This document shows positions 29,911 to 40,163 of a stretch of 64,000 nucleotides of DNA, one piece after another. Every line of letters starts with the position of its first letter. The first letter of the stretch is position 1. The DNA is taken from contig JAHDYR010000053.1 of assembly GCA_019828565.1 (NCBI GenBank), forward strand, positions 620,001-684,000. The letters are read 5' to 3'. The notes beneath the pieces are model-generated. The model did not search any database and was not told the DNA's origin. It saw only the letters and a program-made list of their open reading frames with translations. A program made the translations under genes and the position numbers. The stretch is from Carpediemonas membranifera (Eukaryota; Fornicata).

Positions 29911-31272
29911 ATGTCGTCAAAAATGCGGAACCAAGGCGTTCCCTTGATACAACGACTTCATCATGAAGCTGATTTCCGTGATATTGATCGTGCGAAGAAG
30001 AAGCATCTTCAAGAGCTTCAGGAAGCAAAATCCTGCTCTTTCAAGCCTCAAATCAACCAGAAATCGGCCCGTATTCTCAAAAACAGACCCGCTGGAAGAG
30101 ACTATAGACCTATTCATGAGCGCATCGATTCAATAGCCAAAGCAAAGGCCACCAAGCTTGCACGGCTGAAGACGGAGCAGATGAACAGCAGTGATAACAC
30201 CTTCTCCCCAACCATCACGGCCAAGTCCAAGGTCATCGCTGAGCGCATAGATAAGACGGGTGATGGCCTACGCACCACCTCCAGGGCCCAAGCTGCACGG
30301 CCGATGTCTGCCCCGAAGAACGAATTCACGTATCACCCCAAGCTCAACAGGAAGAGCGCCGAGATCGTGAAGCACTCGCGCCTCTTCAGCTCGGACAGTG
30401 ACTTTCTTTCACGCCAGTCAGTCTTCGAGATGCGTCGCGAGAGGAACAAACGCGAGCTCCAGCAGCTTACGACCCCCCGCCCCGGGTCAGCCAAGCCTCG
30501 TACGTCCGCAGAGATCGCACAGGTCACTGAACGACTTTACAACACCCAACCCAAGCGGGGGGAGCAGCCGTGGGTCGGGCAGGGGGGCTACACCTTCCAG
30601 CCGGAGATCAACCCAACCTCCAGGGCCATCGGGCGGACCTCGACCGTCGAAGAGCTTGTCTCAGACGACCGCACTCGGATGCGCCGGGAGATGGCGAGAA
30701 AGATGGCGGACAAGGCGTTTGCTGAGGCCCATACCTTCAAGCCCGAGCGAGTGTCAAAGGTTGATTCGGAGTCACATTACGACTTCAAACATCCGGAGAG
30801 GATCTTGACTCAGATTGAGTCAGATGAGGTCGACCGCTCTGTGAGGCAGCAGCAGTTGAAGCACGTCGTCTCGGCCGAGGAGGTCATAGGCTGCACATTC
30901 AAGCCGACCATTCGGTCGGCCCCCGCCGTGACAGCAGACCCCATCGTCGTCCGCGGGCTGGGTCGGTTCCTCGAGCTCAAGGACATTGCCCGTCGCAACA
31001 AGGAGGAGAAGCAACAGCTCGAGGACCGCGCTTTCCACGCCAACCCCACCGCCCACAGAGACCTGCCGTACACCGTCCCAGAGCCCTTCGCACTCTCCAC
31101 AGACCCAGGCCAGACTGAGCGCCAGCGTCGTGTGCTCGAGGACGCTCGGGCTCGAGAGATGGCTGAGTGCACCTTCCAGCCCAACGGGGGGCGGGTCAAG
31201 CAGGGAGATATCCTCAATGCGATCATCAATGACTTTAGCGATGACGAAGATGACTGGGATGATGATATTTGA
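29911..31272 (+). CDS. FxPxI-repeat protein, probably axonemal
   Basis: 453-residue basic protein built from about eight degenerate units around an aromatic-Pro core: SFKPQINQKSARIL, TFSPTITAKSKVI, TYHPKLNRKSAEIV, TFQPEINPTSRAIG, TFKPERVSK, TFKPTIRS, FHANPTAH, TFQPNGG. Between them lie charged helices. The spacing and the FxPxI-(K/N)xKS pattern resemble microtubule-associated flagellar proteins of protists; that is a guess from pattern only. The acidic end is DDEDDWDDDI. ATG 29911 is chosen over 29881 because the GCGCAGTTTA motif at 29883-29892 sits 18 nt ahead of it, as in other genes here. Confidence 0.78.
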   Translation: MSSKMRNQGVPLIQRLHHEADFRDIDRAKKKHLQELQEAKSCSFKPQINQKSARILKNRPAGRDYRPIHERIDSIAKAKATKLARLKTEQMNSSDNTFSPTITAKSKVIAERIDKTGDGLRTTSRAQAARPMSAPKNEFTYHPKLNRKSAEIVKHSRLFSSDSDFLSRQSVFEMRRERNKRELQQLTTPRPGSAKPRTSAEIAQVTERLYNTQPKRGEQPWVGQGGYTFQPEINPTSRAIGRTSTVEELVSDDRTRMRREMARKMADKAFAEAHTFKPERVSKVDSESHYDFKHPERILTQIESDEVDRSVRQQQLKHVVSAEEVIGCTFKPTIRSAPAVTADPIVVRGLGRFLELKDIARRNKEEKQQLEDRAFHANPTAHRDLPYTVPEPFALSTDPGQTERQRRVLEDARAREMAECTFQPNGGRVKQGDILNAIINDFSDDEDDWDDDI

Positions 31273-31589
31273 GCCATGAAACATTAGAGATGATTGTCAC
31301 TGACGGCAGGTGCCGACTATTTAGTAAAATGCGCTATGAGTTGGCTAGGGTCGCAGTGACACCTGGGCTTGCAATCATGGTGATGCTGTGGTCGTCCATG
31401 CGTTTCATCGCCCAATGCCTGGTCAAGTCGCTCAGTCTGGACGCTGCTGTTCGCGCGGCGACCGCCGGAGGTCGATGTTGCTGATACAAACGGTATGTCT
31501 GGTGCCGCGGGATATGGCTGACTCCGCAGTTTGCGGTCGCCGAGTCGTCAGTCATAAGTTTGCAACCACCGAACCGAGCGCTGAAACCG
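31273..31589. other. intergenic
   Basis: 317 bp between two same-strand genes. A CCGCAGTTTGCGG string near 31524-31536 resembles the start-site motif and is also self-complementary. No other feature recognised. Confidence 0.35.
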
Positions 31590-33254
31590 ATGAGCGGCGC
31601 TGATTCCTCGCTATCGGGCGTTAGAAATGCGCTCGTCTCCGCATTCCGCGCCTCGCTCATCATAACGGCCTTCATCCCCGGGGACATACCCTCGTTGCTC
31701 CTGCACGCCTATTCCAGTCATTTTGGCGTGCAAATTCCCACGATTCACGACGCAGTGACCACAGATACACCAACCAGCGCCGCATCGCTCGATTCCCTCA
31801 TCGCCACGCTCTCAGCGATCCCCCCTCTCGAGCCAGCCGCTCAACGCCTCCTCGACCGCGCCCGCTCGATCCTCACCAGCGGCCCCCCGCTGTCCATGAA
31901 CGTCGAGCTGGTGGCGGGGCAGGACATCCCGGTCGCCCTGCACACGCTCAACCAGGGCGCGGTGTGGGCGTGTCTGCTGGGTGGCGGGGCCAACCCAGAC
32001 CTCGAGGACAGGGTGCTGGAACAGGCCCGAGAGGAGCGGCCAGACTGGTACGAGATGCACTGCAAGATCCGTAACGCTTTCATCCCCGAGGCCAAGTGCC
32101 TCTGGTTCCTCTGTCGCAAGTTCTTCTTCTCGCAGAACGTCGCTGAGAAGGACGGTGAGAGCTATCAATACAATATGTTTAATCGAGCTTATCACCACCG
32201 CATGTACATGGGCCGACTCTTCATGCTCGACACGAGGCACTACACCGCCCTCACAAGGGCCAGGATGCCCAGGGCCCTCGAGATCTACACCGGCAAATTT
32301 ACCCACATCGCCAGGACGCCCAAGGGTCTGTGGGGTTGGGGCGAGAGCTACTTGGGTCAGCTGGGATTTGAGGCCCGAACTCACAGGCTCGTAACCCCAA
32401 CTCGCCTCACCTTCTCAGCCTGCCCCAAGGCCGCTGAGCTCGAGGCCAGCCTGCCCGTATGGGAGAAGCACAGGATGGTGATCGATGTGTCGATGGATGA
32501 AGCTCGAACCTTTATACTCACCCCAGTCGACGCTGTCATGAGTGGATATGGTGCAAAGTGGTTTGTCGGGCATGGCGCGAACAGCTGCCTCCTCAACGTA
32601 ATCGCTGTGACCAATGGGTTTGTCCCGGATCACATCATGCGTGAAGGCGAGACAGTCATCCTCTCCAAAGGCGATCGGCAGGTGATCAGCGGATTGAACA
32701 GGCATGGCCAGCTGGGGCTCGGGCACACAAATGAGATGACTGGATTCGAGGAGCTTCCCTTCAGGGTCGACCAAATTATTGCGTCAGACGATGAGTTTAC
32801 TGTCTTTCTCAGTGGTTGTCAGCTTGTGTTTGCTGGTGTAGTTCTAAGTCATATCGCACAGTCGGGCCTGCTGCCAGACTTCCTCGAGGACGACAAGTGC
32901 CTCACACCCACCCCGCTCCGGTTCCAAGAGAGGGTCAAGGGGTTTCATTGTGACTACTTGGTTATCGTCTGGGTCACTGAGGGCCTCACCCACCTGTTCC
33001 ACTTCGGGAGACGGATCTGCGTGCCCTTTGAGGCAACAGCAGTATGGGCCACAGCCGACGAAGAAGAAGAAATTGTCACTGTCTCGTTCCGCGACTCCAC
33101 CGGCCAGTGGTTCATGCCGAGTAGTGTGTCAGATGGGGGCTCTGAGACGGGCGAGTGCGAGCCGACTCCCCTTGCTGTGAGAGAGATCGCCCATGTCATC
33201 AATGCTGGGAGACCGGCAAGCTCGTCGTGCGTAAGCTCATATAATACAACATGA
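31590..33254 (+). CDS. RCC1-repeat-like protein
   Basis: 554 residues from ATG 31590. The middle contains degenerate RCC1 blades: LWGWGESYLGQLGFEARTHRLVTPTRL and VISGLNRHGQLGLGHTNEMTGFEELPF, with the G-GQLG core. The N-terminal ~220 residues are helical and not RCC1-like (LLLHAYSSHFG near 40; WFLCRKFFFS near 180). A beta-propeller used for protein binding or as a GEF is the general expectation for RCC1 folds; the repeats here are too few and decayed to claim Ran-GEF activity. The same style of divergent RCC1 protein recurs at 52012-53562. It is convergent with the large membrane protein, about 50 bp apart. Confidence 0.72.
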   Translation: MSGADSSLSGVRNALVSAFRASLIITAFIPGDIPSLLLHAYSSHFGVQIPTIHDAVTTDTPTSAASLDSLIATLSAIPPLEPAAQRLLDRARSILTSGPPLSMNVELVAGQDIPVALHTLNQGAVWACLLGGGANPDLEDRVLEQAREERPDWYEMHCKIRNAFIPEAKCLWFLCRKFFFSQNVAEKDGESYQYNMFNRAYHHRMYMGRLFMLDTRHYTALTRARMPRALEIYTGKFTHIARTPKGLWGWGESYLGQLGFEARTHRLVTPTRLTFSACPKAAELEASLPVWEKHRMVIDVSMDEARTFILTPVDAVMSGYGAKWFVGHGANSCLLNVIAVTNGFVPDHIMREGETVILSKGDRQVISGLNRHGQLGLGHTNEMTGFEELPFRVDQIIASDDEFTVFLSGCQLVFAGVVLSHIAQSGLLPDFLEDDKCLTPTPLRFQERVKGFHCDYLVIVWVTEGLTHLFHFGRRICVPFEATAVWATADEEEEIVTVSFRDSTGQWFMPSSVSDGGSETGECEPTPLAVREIAHVINAGRPASSSCVSSYNTT

Positions 33255-33307
33255 GCAAAGACACCAGCCATTTATGGCAAGTTATTTTCCGTACATATTG
33301 TTACATT

Positions 33308-36300
33308 CTAGGCCATCTCATCATCATCAGGGAAATACTCCAAGAAGTCAGCGACAAGCTTCGGCTCGACCTGCTCTCGGGGCACTGACTGGAAAATCAA
33401 GTCAAAGCAACGTCTCGTGCGAGACATGCGGACAATGGCACGGAAGAAATAAAGGAAATAGAAGACCGCGAGCAGACAAACGAAGAAGACGAAAAAGAGC
33501 ATGATATTCGTCTGAGTAGTTGAGATGAGCGTGGTGAACCTGTTGCGGAGGAAACCCTGGTTCAGGAACATCCCGCCGCTCATGTCTAGTACCGCCGTCG
33601 TGTTCAGGAAGGTCTGGCCGCTCCCCATGATCATACCAGCTCTCATCTCATCCTCGGCGATCATAGCATACGACATGTACGTCTCGGCCAAAGCAAGCAG
33701 GCCCTGCCGTGCCTCAGGGGTACGGGAGTCGACACATGCGTCTGGCCGGATCCTCAGACATTGTTTGGAATGAAGCACATTGTCGATGTCCGTCTGATGG
33801 TAGCCTGATGTCCAGTGATCTTGGGCTAGGACTGCCAGTAGTCTCGTGGCAAGTGTCCGAGTGAGACTGTCTTGGTTGTCCCATGCACTGTCGATGATCT
33901 CAAGATCCGAGTCAAGGCCGGTTAGATACGGGATAAGATCTGTCAGATATACCATATCTGCATCGAATAATCCGACTGCAGCGTCCAGACTGGTGGGTGC
34001 AGTTGTGTCATCCCATGTGGATGCCGCACACGCCTGGTTGAGGTGGGCCAGCAGCAAGAGGGAACGGTATTGGACGAAGATGCTGCTCGCCGTCTGCGTA
34101 ATATCGCCAGTTTGATAAAGAGCATATCCTGTCATAGCAATGAAGATGACGCCGAATGAAACGAGCCATACTGCGAGCATGGGCACCTGTCTAAGGGCGT
34201 AGGCCACCCTGATGCTACCACTGTTGATTCTCACGGCAACAGCGCTCGTGGGTGGATTTCCATCAGCCCCTGCGACCATGGACGCGACAGTGGCGAGTTG
34301 TTTGATCGGGGTGAGCAGGCTGGAGGCCGAGTCGCGGCGGGTGGCCTCGGCGGCCTGCGTGAGGCTCGGGTTCTGGGAGTCTGCCTTCGTCGGAGTGGAC
34401 GGGGCCTGCAGCAAGAGCGAGGATCCCGAGTGCTTTCGACCACTATCACTGGAGAAGGAGATCTGCAGCCGCTGGATGTGCTCGGCGCTGAGCTTTGCCC
34501 CGCTGCTGCTCGCTCCCATTCCCGGGACGGGGCTGCGGCCTCGGGGCGGGTGGAAGTGGCACTGGTCGCTGGCAGAGTCGTAGTCCGAGTACCCGGAGTC
34601 CTCTGTCGACTCAGTGAGAGTCGTATTGCCACGAAGCTCGGCATCGCCGTCGGCCAGGTCGAAGGACTCAACCTCTGCCACGATCTCGGCCTCAGGCTCA
34701 CCGTCATCGCCCAGGAAGGAAGGTACAGGATCAGGCCGATCGCCCAGAGATGGCCCAGTCACCCTCAGGGCACGCGACACAGACTTGGCGTCGACCACGT
34801 CATCGCTGTCGTCACTGTCTGGGCCCATAGCGTATGAGGCGCCGAGACGCGTGGGAGTGATGGGGCTAAGAGGGTGGGTGGCGTACGGGTGGGTTTGGGC
34901 GATCTTCTCGCGGTCGGCGATTCTCATCTTGATGGAGACACGCTTGTTGTGGGACTTTTCGTACTTGAGGATGAATCTATCGACCGTAGTGAGTGACAAA
35001 CGGGTAAACAGTCCGACCAGATGGGCGTTGAAGCTGACATCCTTCGCTAGCGGCACAATATACAGCCCGACGGACACAAACAGGAACAGAGACAGGAAAA
35101 GAACGAACACCACAGTGAATATGGCAGTCTCGAGCACGGGGAAGAGCTGTGACTTCTGGTACACCGCATCAGCCACCTCAAACAGGCCGTAGATCACACT
35201 AGTAGCCAACGTGTGCTCGAAGCCCAGCAGTTCATCCGTGTGATCGGCTGTGCAGTCGGACACGGGGTCAGCAGCACCAGCATCGAGCTGCGTCTTGATG
35301 CAGTAGACAAGAGACTCGGCGGCATAGATGGCACGCGATACAAAGGAGTAGAGAGAGTCAGTCGAGTTGGAGTCGGGTATGGAGTTGACAAAGTTGGTCA
35401 CAGTGATCTCCGTATCTGCTAACAAAGATTCGAGATTGTATACGTATCTTGTAGCAAGAGATACCATCTGGTTGACCGCTTCAGTTGTCAAAGCGAGGCT
35501 GACTCCATCAAACGGTTCATACGGGTTGTCCTGCACATCGTCCCAGCTTTCGTGGAAGTATACGTCGAGCAGCGTCTTATAAGTGCCCAAGCCTGTGAGG
35601 ATATAGTCCTCTGGGAGTTCCATCGTCATTGTTTTCCATATTGGACCGGCCGTCTGTACTGCTGCGGCGAGGGTCATGGGGCTTCCAGCCGATCTAAGGG
35701 TGGAGTAGCCGAGGCCGAGTAGTTGGATGCCTGTGGCGACGCCAGACGAGATGATAAGTTGCCATGATATGAACCGGCACATCTGGAGGGCAATGGCGAC
35801 CATGAGGATGCTCGACCCGAAGAGAGCGGCGATGAGCATCACAGAGACGAGCGCCCTGATGTGGAGAGAGATGAACGACGTCGACCGGCGGGCGAGGTCG
35901 AACATGGCGATCTTGGGCGTCTTCCTGCGGCGTCTGATGTCACCGTGTTCGTTTCCCCGGACGACCTCGAGCTCATCGGCCTGCCCCTCGAGCGCGTTGA
36001 TGTACTCGCGGACGACCTCGTGTCGGTTGACCAGCCCGACGTACTGAATATACGACCGCAGCAGTCGGGGTGTGGGGTCCCGAAGCATGCGGGCGTACAG
36101 CTTCTCTGTGGCGGCCATCATGCCCTGGATCTTCTGAACGCTGCTGACGAACCCGTTGAGCCGCCTCAGGCTGATGCGGTGTGCCCTCTGGGCGGCTACC
36201 TGGATCCAGAAGGCAGCGAGTGCGTCTGTGAGCCCTCTCTGGCTCCTGAGGAGGGTAGTCATGTTCCTCTGGGCCTCTAGGCGCTCCATGACGCTGGAGT

Positions 36301-37855
36301 CGCCCTGGAGAGCCGAAGAGTACTTCTGAGTGATGAAGGCGAAGTACTGTACGTCGGGCAGCAGCACCCCAGGGGTGCGGCCGGCAGTGAAGACGTCCGA
36401 TGTCGAGTTGACCACGCTGTGCAGGTTATTACCCTTGAAACACGCGATGAGGTGGACAAACGCCATGCATGCGAACGGACTCTGCTTCCACTGGCTCCGT
36501 ACGAACATAAACATCCGCACCGCAGAGTCCACCTCTGCCGCGAGCTGCTCCTTTGCTTCAGCCAGCTGGTCCTTCCATTCTTGGGGCAGCACGTCGTAGT
36601 CGATCGTTCCCCCGTCGGACACTGCACCCTCGTACTCCATGACCGTCAGTGGCAGTCTTCTTTCAATAGAGTCGATCTTATCCTGCAGGTGGCGGGTTCG
36701 GCGTATGGGGTGACGAAGGGCAATCTCCGCCTGGAACGGCAGGAGGAAGGGCAGGCGGGAGTATCGGGCAAGGAGGGCTCGGGCGTCGGCGTGGGTTGAG
36801 TATTGTATTGCCAGTCGGGCCCTGTAGCGGCGGGATGGGAGCTCGGTGACGTAGTATGAGGCCAGTGGGAGGGCCGTGAGAAGGGCTACGACAACTACGG
36901 CGGGGGCGATGGCTATGGGGTGGACGGCAGCAGCGATCGGGAGGAGGGTGAGTGAGGCTGTGAACGTGCGGGCAATGTTGGCGATCATACTGTAGTATGG
37001 GATGAACATGGCGTATGGGAGGGCGGCCAGGAGCGTGCATACGGCCATGGCGGCGAGGGTACAGTACTTGATAACGTCGCTGCCACCAATAAGGGAGAGG
37101 AGCACGAGGGCGGTCTTGGACAGGACGTATACGGCGTCTACTCGGCCGTGCATGCGGCCAAGGGGGTTTGATGAGTTCATGACGGAGGGGAAGACGAGCA
37201 ACGCGACAGTGGTGGCGCATACGACGGTCGTGAGGGCCATGACCGCTGCTGCTGCTGCTGCGAAGTAGCCACCAACCGATGCTGAGCTGAGATACTCTTT
37301 GGTGACGAGGACGAATGCCGACAGGATGGGAACGAAACCACCGGCCAGGAGGAGGACGACCATGAATGTGATGAAACGGACGATCAGCGCGTTGGGTGCC
37401 TGTGAGGTCTGGATGGCGCGGATGATGAGGAAGCATCCAAGGACAAAGGCGACGAAGACGAGCAAGAGGAGGGCGGCCACGACGGCCACGGCATTGGCGG
37501 ACAGAGCCATGATCATGGGCGAGATGTATACGTAGGAGAAGTACCGCCTGGCTGTGTCGAAGCCGTAGGGGAACACCGCAGTCTCTGGTTGGAGTGGGAT
37601 TGCCAGGAGTTGGATTGTCTCAAGCGAAATAAGAAGCAAAAGAAGGCAGGTGAAGAATGAACCGGAGATACTGCTGCTGGAGAGATATACTAGCTCGAAT
37701 ATGCGGGCTTTGAACTGAGCAGTGATCCCCAGGCCGCTGGTAGACGACAAGCCTGAAGACGCCTGTGATAGCGAGCTCTTGGACGTCCCAGAAACACCAG
37801 ATTCCGCAGAAATAGACGGCGCTGTGCTGGAGAGGTCGTCTTCGATCGCCTGCAT
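33308..37855 (-). CDS. 1515-residue polytopic membrane protein, TmcB-like
   Basis: ATG 37855. About eight membrane spans lie in residues ~60-340 (for example SFFTCLLLLLISLETIQLLAI, VVAALLLLVFVAFVLGCFLII, FMVVLLLAGGFVPILSAFVLV). Then come a cytosolic helical region to ~650, two more spans, a ~230-residue probably extracytosolic loop, a span near 960 (FTVVFVLFLSLFLFVSVGLYI), a long polar acidic segment, a span near 1250, a second extracytosolic loop and a final span near 1465. The start ITAQFKARIFELVYLSSSSISG...ETIQLLAIP recalls the N-terminal module of protist TmcB/TmcC proteins, which are often fused to PAS or cyclase domains; no such catalytic domain is seen here. Function unknown; a sensor or receptor is a reasonable inference. 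Confidence 0.75.
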   Translation of the reverse strand: MQAIEDDLSSTAPSISAESGVSGTSKSSLSQASSGLSSTSGLGITAQFKARIFELVYLSSSSISGSFFTCLLLLLISLETIQLLAIPLQPETAVFPYGFDTARRYFSYVYISPMIMALSANAVAVVAALLLLVFVAFVLGCFLIIRAIQTSQAPNALIVRFITFMVVLLLAGGFVPILSAFVLVTKEYLSSASVGGYFAAAAAAVMALTTVVCATTVALLVFPSVMNSSNPLGRMHGRVDAVYVLSKTALVLLSLIGGSDVIKYCTLAAMAVCTLLAALPYAMFIPYYSMIANIARTFTASLTLLPIAAAVHPIAIAPAVVVVALLTALPLASYYVTELPSRRYRARLAIQYSTHADARALLARYSRLPFLLPFQAEIALRHPIRRTRHLQDKIDSIERRLPLTVMEYEGAVSDGGTIDYDVLPQEWKDQLAEAKEQLAAEVDSAVRMFMFVRSQWKQSPFACMAFVHLIACFKGNNLHSVVNSTSDVFTAGRTPGVLLPDVQYFAFITQKYSSALQGDSSVMERLEAQRNMTTLLRSQRGLTDALAAFWIQVAAQRAHRISLRRLNGFVSSVQKIQGMMAATEKLYARMLRDPTPRLLRSYIQYVGLVNRHEVVREYINALEGQADELEVVRGNEHGDIRRRRKTPKIAMFDLARRSTSFISLHIRALVSVMLIAALFGSSILMVAIALQMCRFISWQLIISSGVATGIQLLGLGYSTLRSAGSPMTLAAAVQTAGPIWKTMTMELPEDYILTGLGTYKTLLDVYFHESWDDVQDNPYEPFDGVSLALTTEAVNQMVSLATRYVYNLESLLADTEITVTNFVNSIPDSNSTDSLYSFVSRAIYAAESLVYCIKTQLDAGAADPVSDCTADHTDELLGFEHTLATSVIYGLFEVADAVYQKSQLFPVLETAIFTVVFVLFLSLFLFVSVGLYIVPLAKDVSFNAHLVGLFTRLSLTTVDRFILKYEKSHNKRVSIKMRIADREKIAQTHPYATHPLSPITPTRLGASYAMGPDSDDSDDVVDAKSVSRALRVTGPSLGDRPDPVPSFLGDDGEPEAEIVAEVESFDLADGDAELRGNTTLTESTEDSGYSDYDSASDQCHFHPPRGRSPVPGMGASSSGAKLSAEHIQRLQISFSSDSGRKHSGSSLLLQAPSTPTKADSQNPSLTQAAEATRRDSASSLLTPIKQLATVASMVAGADGNPPTSAVAVRINSGSIRVAYALRQVPMLAVWLVSFGVIFIAMTGYALYQTGDITQTASSIFVQYRSLLLLAHLNQACAASTWDDTTAPTSLDAAVGLFDADMVYLTDLIPYLTGLDSDLEIIDSAWDNQDSLTRTLATRLLAVLAQDHWTSGYHQTDIDNVLHSKQCLRIRPDACVDSRTPEARQGLLALAETYMSYAMIAEDEMRAGMIMGSGQTFLNTTAVLDMSGGMFLNQGFLRNRFTTLISTTQTNIMLFFVFFVCLLAVFYFLYFFRAIVRMSRTRRCFDLIFQSVPREQVEPKLVADFLEYFPDDDEMA

Positions 37856-38189
37856 TAGGATTCCAAGATTCTGCAGGACTTTCTACTTCCGACTCCGAGG
37901 TAAAGTTGATAGGGCGAACCAATCAAATATGCGGATACTTGGCCTGGATGTCGTGCATATCCGGCACAGATGCCTACTTTGACATATTCAGCAACCCAAA
38001 ATTTGTCATAAATCTCAGGATTGCTTCCAATATTTGAGAAATCGAGATGATTTTCCAAAATCAATCGGTAGCAATCCAGCAACCCAACAGCGTAGAAACT
38101 GAACAACTAGAAATGTTTACTTATACATGCGGCATTCCGCCATTTTCCTATTATACAGCCAATCCGTGAGATATTCTCAAATCTACTCA
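37856..38189. other. AT-rich intergenic region with nested hairpin
   Basis: 334 bp, distinctly more AT-rich than the surroundings. Inverted repeat arms lie at 38018-38028 (GGATTGCTTCC) and 38067-38077 (GGTAGCAATCC), one mismatch apart. Inside them is a perfect GATTTT/AAAATC hairpin near 38048-38061. No coding content. Confidence 0.5.
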
Positions 38190-40058
38190 CTAATCCAACG
38201 CCATCAGCCGACCCGCGAGTACCGCCACCGTCGTGCTAAACGTCACCATGTCCTGTTGCCACGGATCCGCTTGCTCCACCGCAGCGTCCAGATCGAGTGT
38301 GTCGCCTCCGCCCACTAAAGTGCGGAAAAGCTCGGTGAACTCAAAGCGGGTCAGGACCCCGTTCTGGTCGGTGTCATACTGTCTAAACACGCGCCTGATC
38401 GTCTGCAGGAACCTGTCATGGCCTTGCAGCTGGAAGTCGAGCAAGGCGCGGACAAAGACAGGGAAGGGAACCCTTCCGTCAGATGAAAGCACAGCAGCAC
38501 CGCCAGTCTTGCCCCGCGGTCTGTTCCCAAGGATAGTGATCACTCCCTCGACGATGGCGGGAACGTCCTCGGCGCGGTAGAGGTACTTGACGATTGAGGT
38601 CCATTCTTCCTTCGTCAGGAGGCCCTTCATCTTCTGGGAAAGTCGAGCTGACACAGCATCGGTGCCGGGCTTCGTGTTCAGCTTCTGGGCAATCAATGCC
38701 CGCAACAGCTCCTTCACAGTCGATTTCAAGTCGTCAAGAACTGTCTTAAACTGCTCGTCAATCTCATTCCGCATAATACGGGCAAACACGGCCACGTCAA
38801 GATCCGCAGACTCGTGCTGGGCGATCGCTTGTCGAATGCTGGCGGCCCAGTCAAGGACAAGTTGCCGGAGACCGTATCTGTGGTTGAGATATGTGTTGAC
38901 GTGCTGTTCCATCGTCTCAGGGGGCACACCGCCTGTGCTAACTCGGCTGTCGTATCGTTTCTTCGATTCATATATCTCGGAGATCAGATCCTTTGTCTGT
39001 CTTAATGTCAGCTCCTTGACCTGGCCCGGCTCGTTTGTGCCAGATGCCACATGCCCAGCCTCCTTCTGGCCTCGACTCGGGGTGTGACTCCCAGAAGCAG
39101 GCCCAGCCTGTGTCCTCAGACCACTCGGGAATCGCCCAGGCTGGCCCGATGCGTATGATCCTGCGCCAGGGCTTGAGGTCGACCCCGCTGTAGCACTGAA
39201 ACCCCGTCCCTTCCCGGCCTCAGGAGTGCTTGGGTGCTGGGTCGGTGTGCCAGGCTCAGAGCCGTAGCGGAGGCTGAGTGAGGATGCACTCGACGCGTTC
39301 CTCCTGTGTGGTGTGGGCGGGTAGCGGTTGCCACGGACTAGCCCCTTGAGCTTCTCGTTCTGTGACTTGAGCCAGTTGATCTCTTCATTCAGCATGGCGA
39401 TCTGGTTAGCGTGGTTACGCTGCATCTGGGTCCTGTTTTCCTCGTGTGTGGTGGTCTCCTGCATCAACTGGTCGCTTGCTGCGAGTAGTTTTGTCAGCTC
39501 TGTTCCCCTCGCGTCTAGTTTCGCCTGAAGAGCCCTGTTCTTCGCCTCTAGTGACTCGTACATGTTGAACACGCCCGCTCCTATGTCGTGGACTGCCCCA
39601 GTGAGTGAGGTGGTGAGTTTCTGCACCCATTCGCCCAGGCGGGGGTAGTTTCTTGAGGCGAGGAGGTCTGAGGCAACGGAGCCGACGCTGTTGGCAACGT
39701 CGGCCTTGAGCGAGGCTAGCTCGATCTCTGCTAGTTCTGGGGCGCCTAGGGCTATGGCGTTGAGGCTGAAGCGGCGTGTGAGTTGCTGAACCCTTTCCTT
39801 CATTTCAGCGATGATCGTCTTGGCGTCGTTTGGGTTCTCGAGGCCACGGATGGCGAATAGTTGGGGTAGTAGATCCATCGTTGGCTTCACATGTGCCATT
39901 CCCCGCTCGTAATACTGCTTGAACAGCTCATCGTCGATACTCGGCTGCTGCTTCACGGGAGAGGCTTCTTCCGCCTCCTTCACGTCTTCTATGTTGCTTT
40001 CCTCTCCATTCATTCTAATTCCATCGGGCAGCGCGCCGCGCCAATCATCGTCTCCCAT
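38190..40058 (-). CDS. EF-hand and coiled-coil protein, probably cilium-associated
   Basis: 622 residues from ATG 40058. Order: acidic N-terminus; helices; coiled coil ~175-250; Ser/Gly/Pro-rich linker ~255-350; a conserved-looking helical block LTLRQTKDLISEIYESKKRYDSR...PPETMEQHVNTYLNHRYGLRQLVLDWAASI (~355-420) of a kind I associate with flagellar proteins of many protists; more helices; and a C-terminal EF-hand (RVFRQYDTDQNGVLTRFEFTELF) with a complete D-x-D-x-N-x-V-x-x-x-x-E/F calcium loop. Calcium binding is expected. I cannot give a family name. Confidence 0.78.
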   Translation of the reverse strand: MGDDDWRGALPDGIRMNGEESNIEDVKEAEEASPVKQQPSIDDELFKQYYERGMAHVKPTMDLLPQLFAIRGLENPNDAKTIIAEMKERVQQLTRRFSLNAIALGAPELAEIELASLKADVANSVGSVASDLLASRNYPRLGEWVQKLTTSLTGAVHDIGAGVFNMYESLEAKNRALQAKLDARGTELTKLLAASDQLMQETTTHEENRTQMQRNHANQIAMLNEEINWLKSQNEKLKGLVRGNRYPPTPHRRNASSASSLSLRYGSEPGTPTQHPSTPEAGKGRGFSATAGSTSSPGAGSYASGQPGRFPSGLRTQAGPASGSHTPSRGQKEAGHVASGTNEPGQVKELTLRQTKDLISEIYESKKRYDSRVSTGGVPPETMEQHVNTYLNHRYGLRQLVLDWAASIRQAIAQHESADLDVAVFARIMRNEIDEQFKTVLDDLKSTVKELLRALIAQKLNTKPGTDAVSARLSQKMKGLLTKEEWTSIVKYLYRAEDVPAIVEGVITILGNRPRGKTGGAAVLSSDGRVPFPVFVRALLDFQLQGHDRFLQTIRRVFRQYDTDQNGVLTRFEFTELFRTLVGGGDTLDLDAAVEQADPWQQDMVTFSTTVAVLAGRLMALD

Positions 40059-40163
40059 TGTTCGTTGGAAGAAATTCTACCAACGAAACGACGCCACGAA
40101 GCCTTCAGACCTGTCAAGAAACACACTTTACTACCCCAAGCTATCGATACAACGAATCAAAGG

